A stretch of 38,660 nt of DNA. It comes from an uncultured Oleiphilus sp. GTDB lineage: Bacteria > Pseudomonadota > Gammaproteobacteria > Pseudomonadales > Oleiphilaceae. The stretch is from contig CAJWAD010000022.1 of NCBI GenBank assembly GCA_913020245.1, positions 1-38,660 of the forward strand, given 5' to 3'. A program made the position numbers and the translations under genes. The notes under the pieces were generated by a model. It was given only the letters and a program-made list of their open reading frames with translations. It had not been told where the DNA came from and searched no databases. Positions 24,717-31,976 of the stretch are shown in pieces; position 1 is the stretch's first letter, and every line of letters begins with the position of its first letter.

Positions 24717-24851
24717 CGAGAGTGCTTTGTAATAAGTCAGTTTTTGAACGACGCTTATTACAAGCGAAACAAGGAACGTAGGACGGACGTTTCGTTTAGG
24801 GTGAAGTATCAGAGCCATTGAGACTGAGCCCTAAAGGCACTCTCGAGTGCC
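24717..24851 (+). ncRNA. Candidate structured RNA: four-way junction with competing hairpin
   Basis: The segment folds, by direct inspection, into a nearly gap-free four-way junction. Closing helix P1 is 24717-24725 with 24837-24845 (CGAGAGTGC/GCACTCTCG, 9 bp). Arm 1 is 24726-24736 with 24754-24764 (TTGTAATAAG/CTTATTACAA plus a T-G pair, 17-base loop). Arm 2 is 24765-24770 with 24789-24794 (CGAAAC/GTTTCG, 18-base loop; an alternative AACGT/ACGTT pairing exists). Arm 3 is 24795-24802 with 24828-24835 (TTTAGGG/CCCTAAA plus T-G), with an inner TCAG/CTGA. Only one base (24836) is unpaired at the junction. The 3' strand of P1 is shared with a second hairpin, GGCACT/AGTGCC (24836-24841 with 24846-24851). 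It lies in the ybaK leader. I do not recognise a known class. The sequence reads equally as a DNA cruciform or a mobile-repeat relic. Confidence 0.5.
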
Positions 24852-24869
24852 ACATGGAGTAACCTTTAC

Positions 24870-24886
24870 GGCGTGCTGGGCACGTC
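24870..24886 (+). repeat. Additional hairpin in the ybaK leader
   Basis: GGCGTGC (24870-24876) pairs with GCACGTC (24880-24886) around a TGG loop: 7 bp including one G-U. It is 38 bases before the ybaK ribosome-binding site and follows the four-way-junction candidate. Confidence 0.5.
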
Positions 24887-24936
24887 GAACATTAACCCTT
24901 GAGCTTAGCTCTGGTTTGGATGTAGAGGTGCAGACG

Positions 24937-25449
24937 ATGCCTGTAACACAATTAAAAGACTACTTAGATACACATGATATTCATTATGTGTCCGTTGAAC
25001 ACTCATTGGCGTATACCGCAAAAGAAATAGCCGATCGCGTTCAAGTAAAAGGCGAACAAATGGCCAAGACGGTCATGGTTACTATGGACGGTGTATTGTC
25101 TATGGTTGTATTGCCTGCTAATTGTCGGATTCGTTGGGACCGGTTTATGCACGCAATGGGAACTGAACTGATCGCCCTTGCGAGCGAGGAAGAATTTCAG
25201 GACCGGTTTCCCAATTGCGAGGTCGGTGCAATGCCGCCATTTGGCAGTTTGTATGAAATCCCTATTTACCTATATGAAGGTTTTGATGAAATGGGCGAAA
25301 TAGCCTTTCGTGCCGGCTCGCATCAAGAAGTGATTAAAATGAAATTTAGTGATTACATAGAGCTTGCACGACCCATGACGCTAACCGAAGGTTTCGCAAA
25401 GATTGGCGTAAAGAAACCGGCGTGGTTAACCCGCAAAAAAGCGAGTTAA
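24937..25449 (+). CDS. YbaK/ProX-type aminoacyl-tRNA deacylase
   Basis: The 170-residue protein has the YbaK/aaRS-associated editing fold, which hydrolyses mischarged tRNAs in trans. Visible hallmarks are VSVEHSLAYTAKEIADRVQV, QMAKTVMVTMDG with the conserved lysine, VVLPANCRI, and VGAMPPFGSLYEIPI at the substrate pocket. The usual free-standing lengths are about 150-170. It starts at ATG 24937 behind GAGGTG (24925-24930); the frame is open back to 24847 but that part is the structured leader and does not look protein-like. Substrate (Cys-tRNA-Pro, Ala-tRNA-Pro or other) cannot be told. It converges with degQ. Confidence 0.88.
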   Translation: MPVTQLKDYLDTHDIHYVSVEHSLAYTAKEIADRVQVKGEQMAKTVMVTMDGVLSMVVLPANCRIRWDRFMHAMGTELIALASEEEFQDRFPNCEVGAMPPFGSLYEIPIYLYEGFDEMGEIAFRAGSHQEVIKMKFSDYIELARPMTLTEGFAKIGVKKPAWLTRKKAS

Positions 25450-25506
25450 TCTAGTTTTATTGACGTAAGTAAGTGTACCCCGCTAGTTACTCACGCGCTG
25501 AAGTGG

Positions 25507-26895
25507 CTAGCGAAAATAGAGTATGAGCTCTTGATAGCCTCGACGAATGTTTAGACTTTCGACGTCGTACTGTCGCATCATTTGGCGCAGCGCTTTAATG
25601 CTTCGCACACGGCTGCGATTGGCGCCATAAATAATATCGCCTACCTCTAGACCTTGCCTTTGCGCAGGTGAGTTGGCTTGAAGCTCTTGGATGATGATGC
25701 CGATAGAGGTTTCTTGATCGGGCGGAATCAAATCTTGCAATAATGTACCCTTTAGGTTCGAAGAAAGCGCTTGTCCCTTAATTTCAGGGATGGGGATTGC
25801 CTCAATTTCTACGTCGATACTGTACCGTTTACCGGCGCGTAAGAGCACGATATTGAGTGTCTCGCCGAGAGGTGATAAGCCGATGCGATGTCGCATATCG
25901 ATGGCGCTGTTAATCGGGCGTCCGCCTGCTTCAACAATGACATCGCCCAACATTAGCCCTGCTTTTACGGCCGCACCATCGGGTATCAGCTCACTGATCA
26001 CTGCCCCTTGGTATTGTGATATCGAAAACGCTTCTGCAAGCGCATTACTTAAATCTTGAAAACCAGCACCGATTGCACCTCGTCGTACTTCACCGTATTG
26101 AAGGAGCTGCTGCATGATGGCTTGTACCGTATTGGATGGAATGGCAAACCCAATACCCACGTTGCCGCCTGCCGGGGCAATGATCGCAGAATTGATACCG
26201 ATTAAACGGCCTTGTAGATCAATCAACGCGCCGCCCGAGTTACCAGGATTGATTGATGCATCCGTTTGAATAAAATCTTCATAGCCTTGAATGCCCAGCC
26301 CATTGCGGCCCAAAGCACTGACGATACCGCTCGTCACGCTCTGCTGAAGGCCAAAAGGACTGCCGATCGCCAAGACAAAATCACCGACTGCGAGGGTATT
26401 AGAATTGCCAAATTCCATGGCTATTAAGTTTTCGCTATTAATTTGTAACAGTGCGATGTCGACTTTTTTATCGGATCCAATTAGCTTTGCCTCGAGTTTA
26501 AGGCCGTTTTGTGTTGTGATTTCAATCTCATCCGCACCCGCAATTACATGGTGATTCGTCAGCACATAACCTTGTGAGGCATCGACGATCACACCTGAGC
26601 CGGCGCTTTGCGAGCGTCTCACCTCGTCACCCATTTCTTCAGGGATTGAAAAAAAGTGGCGAAAGAATGGCGATTGCAATAAAGGGTTTTGGCGCCGCTG
26701 CGTAGCATAGGTGGCAATATTTACGACCGCTGGCGCCGCTTGTTTAACAATTGGCGCCAGTGATGGTACGGCGCTTCCGGTCAACATTCGTTCGGGGATC
26801 GCCGCGTGTATTTGAGTACTTAATACGAAGGCCCAGACCAGCCAGAATGAAAGACGAAAAGCGTTGTGATAGGAAAGCGCGTGTTGCTGTTGCAT
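25507..26895 (-). CDS. degQ: Periplasmic serine endoprotease DegQ-type
   Basis: This HtrA-family protease removes damaged periplasmic proteins. The 462-residue protein (E. coli DegQ 455) has a signal peptide (about 1-31, cleavage after HAA). A trypsin-like domain follows with catalytic His116 (TNHHVI), Asp146 (KKVDIALL) and Ser220 (NPGNSGGAL). Two PDZ domains lie at about 285-370 and 390-462. Two PDZ domains and a cleavable signal separate it from the membrane-anchored, single-PDZ DegS/AlgW. The ATG 26895 start lacks a good ribosome-binding site but precedes the signal peptide. It is divergent from ubiF with a 68-base gap. Confidence 0.93.
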   Translation of the reverse strand: MQQQHALSYHNAFRLSFWLVWAFVLSTQIHAAIPERMLTGSAVPSLAPIVKQAAPAVVNIATYATQRRQNPLLQSPFFRHFFSIPEEMGDEVRRSQSAGSGVIVDASQGYVLTNHHVIAGADEIEITTQNGLKLEAKLIGSDKKVDIALLQINSENLIAMEFGNSNTLAVGDFVLAIGSPFGLQQSVTSGIVSALGRNGLGIQGYEDFIQTDASINPGNSGGALIDLQGRLIGINSAIIAPAGGNVGIGFAIPSNTVQAIMQQLLQYGEVRRGAIGAGFQDLSNALAEAFSISQYQGAVISELIPDGAAVKAGLMLGDVIVEAGGRPINSAIDMRHRIGLSPLGETLNIVLLRAGKRYSIDVEIEAIPIPEIKGQALSSNLKGTLLQDLIPPDQETSIGIIIQELQANSPAQRQGLEVGDIIYGANRSRVRSIKALRQMMRQYDVESLNIRRGYQELILYFR

Positions 26896-26963
26896 AATGA
26901 TTTACTGTTTGAACAGAAGCCGTGAGCTTACGGCTTGATTTTAACGAGAGTGAATGAAGTCTA

Positions 26964-28241
26964 ATGCAGTTTGACCCGTCCGAAAATAGTTATGACATAG
27001 TTATTGTTGGTGCCGGCATGGTCGGTGCCACGGTCGCCTGTGGATTAGCCGACAGCGGCCTTAAGATTGCCTTAATAGAAAACACCCGCCCGCGCCCTTT
27101 TATTGCAGATGAAATTCCTCATATCCGTGTATCCGCTTTAAATTTAGCCAGTGAGCAAATTCTACGAAATTTAGGGGTGTGGCAGTTTTTGGAAGCCATG
27201 CGCTTATGTCCATATCGCCGTTTGGCTGTGAATGAAAAAGCGCAAAAGCGCGGCTTACTAGGGAAATTGCCTGATATTTCCGGTTGGGCCCGAACGGAAT
27301 TCAACAGCGCTTCGGTCGGGCGAAGTCATTTAGGGCACATTGTTGAGAATGATTTGGTTCAACACGCTTTTTATGAGCGAATTGCGCAACACGACGCCCT
27401 AGAACTTATTTGTCCCGCAAATATTAAGTCCTTTCACAAATTAGAGCTGGGTTATCAACTCGTTCTAGACTCTGGAAAAACACTTAATACAAAACTGGTT
27501 GTGGGCGCAGATGGCGCGCAATCATTGGTGCGCCAGCATAGTGATATTGGCCAGTATCAAGAGCAATACGAACAACATGCTTACGTGATGATGGTCAGTT
27601 ATGACGGCGATCAGCAAGATATTACTTGGCAAAGCTTTCGGCCAGAGGGCCCCTTAGCCTTTCTGCCGCTTGCGCGCTCGGGGGATGTCTCGTATGCCTC
27701 GTTAGTATGGTATGACAGTGTCGAGCGTATCAAGAATCTAAAATCGCTCGACAACAATGACTTATTAGATGAAGTAAAGCGCTGCTACCCGAAAGCCTTG
27801 CCGCGCTTGTTAGCGATGCATACCCGTGCATCCTTCCCACTCTACAAGTCACATGCAAAAACGTATGTGCAAGAGCGAGTCGTGTTAGTTGGTGATGCGG
27901 CGCACACCATTAATCCCTTAGCTGGTCAGGGTGTAAATCTTGGCTTTATGGACGCGGCAGTGCTTGTTGATGTTGTCGGTCGTGCACTCCTTAACGGTGA
28001 AGATTACGCGTCATCTGAGACGCTCGCTGCCTATGAAAAACAACGTCGCGGGTATAACCAGCTAATGATGAATGCAATGGATGCTTTCTATTATGGATTT
28101 AGTAACAAGCATTTGCCGCTCTACGTCGCCAGAAACGTTGGGTTAGGGCTCGCGCAAAGCGCAGGGTTTGCGAAAAATAAAGTAACAGAATTTGCCACGG
28201 GAATGGTGGGTTCGCTACCACGTCTTGCACAATTTCATTAA
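26964..28241 (+). CDS. ubiF: Ubiquinone-ring hydroxylase, UbiF-like
   Basis: This FAD monooxygenase of the UbiH/UbiF/COQ6 family probably acts at C6 of the ubiquinone ring (the last hydroxylation). The 425-residue protein shows the FAD GxGxxG motif (IVIVGAGMVGATVACGL, about 11-27), the DG motif VVGADGAQSLVRQ, and the GD motif VLVGDAAHTINPLAGQGVNLGF. The C-terminal block FYYGFSNKHLPLYVARNVGLGLA and LAFLPLARSG...YASLVWYDS are closer to E. coli UbiF than to UbiH. It may function with ubiC and ubiA about 9 kb away. UbiH or UbiI identity cannot be excluded without a tree. The HIT gene follows 18 bases later. Confidence 0.87.
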   Translation: MQFDPSENSYDIVIVGAGMVGATVACGLADSGLKIALIENTRPRPFIADEIPHIRVSALNLASEQILRNLGVWQFLEAMRLCPYRRLAVNEKAQKRGLLGKLPDISGWARTEFNSASVGRSHLGHIVENDLVQHAFYERIAQHDALELICPANIKSFHKLELGYQLVLDSGKTLNTKLVVGADGAQSLVRQHSDIGQYQEQYEQHAYVMMVSYDGDQQDITWQSFRPEGPLAFLPLARSGDVSYASLVWYDSVERIKNLKSLDNNDLLDEVKRCYPKALPRLLAMHTRASFPLYKSHAKTYVQERVVLVGDAAHTINPLAGQGVNLGFMDAAVLVDVVGRALLNGEDYASSETLAAYEKQRRGYNQLMMNAMDAFYYGFSNKHLPLYVARNVGLGLAQSAGFAKNKVTEFATGMVGSLPRLAQFH

Positions 28242-28622
<381 letters not shown>

Positions 28623-28629
28623 ACGCGAC

Positions 28630-29364
28630 TCATTTGCCACGCTTGTCTTTGAGTGCGGCTTCCACTTCTTGAATTTTCATATGGCGTACGTCTTTACCGC
28701 GCACCATGAAAATTACATGCTCTGAGATATTCGCGGCATGATCGCCGATACGTTCGAGTGCACGTAACACCCACATTACATTTTGCACTTGTGAAATGCT
28801 GCGTGGGTCTTCCATCATTACGGTAATGAGCGAACGTATTGCGGTTGCGTACTCGGCGTCAACGGTATGATCTTTACGGATAATCTCAAGGGCTCTATCT
28901 GCGTCAAAACGCGCAAATGAATCGAGGGCACTGTTTACCATCTGGGACACGTGAGATGCAATGTGGCGTATCTCAACGAAGCCATTTGTCGGCTTACCCT
29001 GATCGCTTAATCGGATCGCCATTTTTGCAATTTTGGCGGCTTCATCACCGATTCGTTCGAGGTCAGCGATCATTTTTACCGTTGACATTACTAAGCGCAG
29101 ATCACTTGCTGCGGGATGGCGACGTGCAATGACTTGTGTACATTCCTCATCGATCAACACTTCCATGTCATCGACTAGGTTTTCTGTCACTTGAACAGCC
29201 TCTGCTAACTCGGTATCACCGTTAATTAATGCATCAACTGCATCAGAAATTTGTTTTTCAACCATGCCACCCATCGCCAGCAGATGGTTACGTAATTCAC
29301 TTAAACTTTGGTTGAACTGCTGCGAAATGTGCTGATTATGACTTTCGTGTGTAGCAATGCTCAT
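28630..29364 (-). CDS. phoU: Phosphate signalling protein PhoU
   Basis: PhoU links the Pst transporter to PhoR and keeps PhoR in its phosphatase state when phosphate is plentiful. The 244-residue all-helical protein has two related three-helix bundles with the metal-binding E/DxxxD motifs (MVEKQISDAVDAL, ADLERIGDEAAKIAKMA; and in the second half RALERIGDHAANISEH). An AAGGAGG sits 6 bases before ATG 29364. It is last in pstS-pstC-pstA-pstB-phoU, 32 bases after pstB. Confidence 0.97.
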   Translation of the reverse strand: MSIATHESHNQHISQQFNQSLSELRNHLLAMGGMVEKQISDAVDALINGDTELAEAVQVTENLVDDMEVLIDEECTQVIARRHPAASDLRLVMSTVKMIADLERIGDEAAKIAKMAIRLSDQGKPTNGFVEIRHIASHVSQMVNSALDSFARFDADRALEIIRKDHTVDAEYATAIRSLITVMMEDPRSISQVQNVMWVLRALERIGDHAANISEHVIFMVRGKDVRHMKIQEVEAALKDKRGK

Positions 29365-29396
29365 AGTAAACCTCCTTGAGATGGGTTATCGGTGAT

Positions 29397-30275
29397 CTAG
29401 CCGTAACGGCCTGTAATATAATCTTCAGTTTGTTGCTTAACAGGGTTTGTAAAAAGGCTGTCGGTATCACCAAACTCAACTAAATCACCCATGTACATAA
29501 AAGCGGTATAGTCCGATACGCGGGCCGCTTGCTGCATGTTGTGCGTTACAATAACTATAGTGTAGTCATCTTTTAATTGATGGATAAGTTCCTCAATTTT
29601 TAAGGTAGATAGGGGGTCCAAGGCCGACGCGGGCTCATCAAGCAGCAATACTTCAGGTTTCACAGCAACCGTACGAGCAATAACCAGTCGTTGTTGCTGT
29701 CCGCCCGAAAGACCTAAAGCACTGTCATTCAAACGGTCCTTTACTTCATCCCATAGCGCCGCTGAACGCAATGACCACTCGACGGTTTCATCAAGCACGC
29801 GTTTTTTGTTGATGCCTTGAATACGCAGGCCATAGGCCACGTTTTCATAAATACTTTTGGGAAACGGGTTAGGTTTCTGAAAGACCATGCCAACACGACG
29901 ACGAAGGTCTGCAACCTCTACCTTTCGATCATAAATATTTTGATCTTCCAGCAGTACTTGGCCTTGAATATTCACCCCATCAACCAAATCGTTCATACGG
30001 TTGAAGCAGCGGAGCAATGTGGATTTACCGCAACCAGATGGACCAATAAACGCGGTTACACGTTTTTGCGGAATTTTCATATTGACGCCATGCAGGGCTT
30101 CTTTTTCACCATAGCTCAAACGCAGGTCATTCACGTTTAATGCGATCTTTTCATTTTCAATATTCAACTGATGATCGCCACGCGTCAGTGAGCTGATATC
30201 AATACTATGTGTACGTGGGCTGCTTGCTGACACCGATTCAGGCAACTCATTTTGATTATTCATTGATTCTGTCAT
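29397..30275 (-). CDS. pstB: Phosphate ABC transporter ATP-binding protein
   Basis: PstB hydrolyses ATP to drive phosphate import. The 292-residue protein has Walker [13 protein letters not shown]-loop [12 protein letters not shown] signature LSGGQQQR, Walker [14 protein letters not shown] and the switch His (VTHNMQQA), all in PstB-specific form ([10 protein letters not shown]). The N-terminal extension of about 35 residues is longer than in E. coli. The start could be ATG 30275 (chosen), 30293 (TTG-type region MLLDK) or 30263; a weak GGA precedes 30275. Fourth gene of the pst operon, 5 to 23 bases after pstA depending on the start. Confidence 0.95.
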   Translation of the reverse strand: MTESMNNQNELPESVSASSPRTHSIDISSLTRGDHQLNIENEKIALNVNDLRLSYGEKEALHGVNMKIPQKRVTAFIGPSGCGKSTLLRCFNRMNDLVDGVNIQGQVLLEDQNIYDRKVEVADLRRRVGMVFQKPNPFPKSIYENVAYGLRIQGINKKRVLDETVEWSLRSAALWDEVKDRLNDSALGLSGGQQQRLVIARTVAVKPEVLLLDEPASALDPLSTLKIEELIHQLKDDYTIVIVTHNMQQAARVSDYTAFMYMGDLVEFGDTDSLFTNPVKQQTEDYITGRYG

Positions 30276-30298
30276 GATCTTATCCAATAACAATTAAT

Positions 30299-31963
30299 CT
30301 ACATCTCAAGCGCTTTATATTTCTCGCGCAAACGGTTACGAATCGATACAGCACTCAAGTTAAGGAGAGCAATAACGACCACCAGCAAGAAAGATGTTGC
30401 GTAAACCAGAGGGCGCGCGGCTTCTACATTGGGGCTTTGAAAGCCGACATCATAGATATGGAACCCAAGGTGCATAAATTTTTGATCTAAATGTAAGTAA
30501 GGGTAGTTGCCATCGAGGGGCAAAGAAGGCGCTAGTTTCACAACGCCTACTAGCATTAAGGGCGCCACTTCGCCTGCCGCACGAGCAATCGCTAGAATCA
30601 CCCCTGTCATCATTGCTGGGCTCGCCATCGGGAGAATCACACGCCACAGCGTCTCGGCCTTGGTTGCGCCCAATGCCAAGCTACCCTCGCGGATAGAGCG
30701 CGGGATGCGCGATAATCCTTCCTCTGTTGCAACGATCACCACTGGCAAGGTAAGAATGGCTAAGGTTATAGACGCCCATAGCAGACCACCGGTGCCAAAC
30801 GTCGGCGACGGCAATGCCTCTGGAAATAGGGCTTGATCAATACCTGAGCCAACAAAGTAAATGAAGAAACCTAAGCCAAATACACCATAGACGATGGAGG
30901 GCACACCGGCGAGGTTGTTAACCGCGATGCGAATAATACGTGTAATCGCGCCTTGGTTGGCATATTCACGCAGGTAAACGGCGGCAACAACGCCAAATGG
31001 TGTCACGATGATCGACATAATAATCACCATAAGCACCGTTCCAAAAATCGCAGGGAAGATGCCGCCCTCGGTATTTGCCTCGCGTGGCTCGTCACTGACA
31101 AACTCATAGAACTTGCTAATGTAGAAACCAATTTTGTCTGCAATACTCATCGCATTGGGCTTGTAGGCCCGAACGATCTTTGCCAGATCGACATTAATCT
31201 CTGTGCCGTCCATATTGGCGACAACCACTTGATCGCGATTGATTTTCTCATACAGGCCGATCAATTGTGCTTGGAGTTGTTGATACGTCGCATCAAGTAA
31301 TGCACGGTCTTCTTTGATCGCAAGTAAGTTTTCGGCGGTGGCGGTACCTTTGAGCTCGTAACCGCGTTGTTTTAGGCGCAGTCGCTCCATTCCTGAATTA
31401 ATCGCACCGATTTCACCTTTTTCGATATCGTGAATCTCAGTGTAGATATCCAAGGCTCTGTCAATACGAGCTTGAAACTCATCCCAGGCGGCGCGCCCTT
31501 CAGCGATGAGTACATCACCTTCTTTCACTTGCTTTAGGTAGCCATAAAAATTACCCCATTCGCGGCGCTCCATCACTACGATATCTTCTGGGTAGCTGCG
31601 CTTAGTCAACGAGGCATCCAGTACCCAACGAAAGTCGGCACCGGTGATATCGCGGTTACCAATTTTCATTAGATTACGTTGCATATACTCGGCGTTGTCT
31701 GGCACTGTGTAACCTGCATCACGCAGTTGCACGGCCGATACCATTTCGCTTTCAACCAGCTCGCCAATAATTGGGTAAACCTGGCCGTTTTTTGCTTCGA
31801 CTTCGGCTTGAACGACATCATGCGCCCAAAAGTGGACTAGCCCTCGACTCGCAATTAATGCTAGTAGGCCAAAGACCATAACCATGCTAATTGCCACGGC
31901 ACCGGCGTTAATCCAAACGTAGGGATCACCGTTATTAAACCATTTCTTAACTGAAACTCTCAT
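30299..31963 (-). CDS. pstA: Phosphate ABC transporter permease PstA, large form
   Basis: PstA is one half of the membrane channel for phosphate. At 554 residues it is nearly double E. coli PstA. After a first membrane segment (about 20-38) comes a large periplasmic region (about 40-290, DUF3333 type) with a coiled-coil stretch (about 170-240, Glu/Lys/Leu rich). The C-terminal permease domain (about 305-550) has the EAA loop REGSLALGATKAETLWRVILP followed by RAAGEVAPLMLVG. The start is ATG 31963 or ATG 31966; AGGAG favours the second ATG (6-base gap). The large form is known in pseudomonads; the role of the insert is not known. Confidence 0.94.
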   Translation of the reverse strand: MRVSVKKWFNNGDPYVWINAGAVAISMVMVFGLLALIASRGLVHFWAHDVVQAEVEAKNGQVYPIIGELVESEMVSAVQLRDAGYTVPDNAEYMQRNLMKIGNRDITGADFRWVLDASLTKRSYPEDIVVMERREWGNFYGYLKQVKEGDVLIAEGRAAWDEFQARIDRALDIYTEIHDIEKGEIGAINSGMERLRLKQRGYELKGTATAENLLAIKEDRALLDATYQQLQAQLIGLYEKINRDQVVVANMDGTEINVDLAKIVRAYKPNAMSIADKIGFYISKFYEFVSDEPREANTEGGIFPAIFGTVLMVIIMSIIVTPFGVVAAVYLREYANQGAITRIIRIAVNNLAGVPSIVYGVFGLGFFIYFVGSGIDQALFPEALPSPTFGTGGLLWASITLAILTLPVVIVATEEGLSRIPRSIREGSLALGATKAETLWRVILPMASPAMMTGVILAIARAAGEVAPLMLVGVVKLAPSLPLDGNYPYLHLDQKFMHLGFHIYDVGFQSPNVEAARPLVYATSFLLVVVIALLNLSAVSIRNRLREKYKALEM

Positions 31964-31976
31964 CATCAGCTCCTGA

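Noticed and set aside
24717-24851. Integron attC site or intrinsic terminator
   Set aside because: No GTTRRRY/RYYYAAC core pair in the right places, no integrase or cassette nearby, and no T tract after the hairpins.
24847-24936. N-terminal extension of the ybaK protein from GTG 24847
   Set aside because: The frame is open but covers the hairpin leader; ATG 24937 has the ribosome site and the family-like N-terminus.
25450-25506. Terminator between ybaK and degQ
   Set aside because: Only a 5-bp AGTAA/TTACT pairing without a T tract.
25507-26895. DegS/AlgW regulatory protease
   Set aside because: Cleavable signal peptide and two PDZ domains fit DegQ; DegS types have one PDZ and a membrane anchor.
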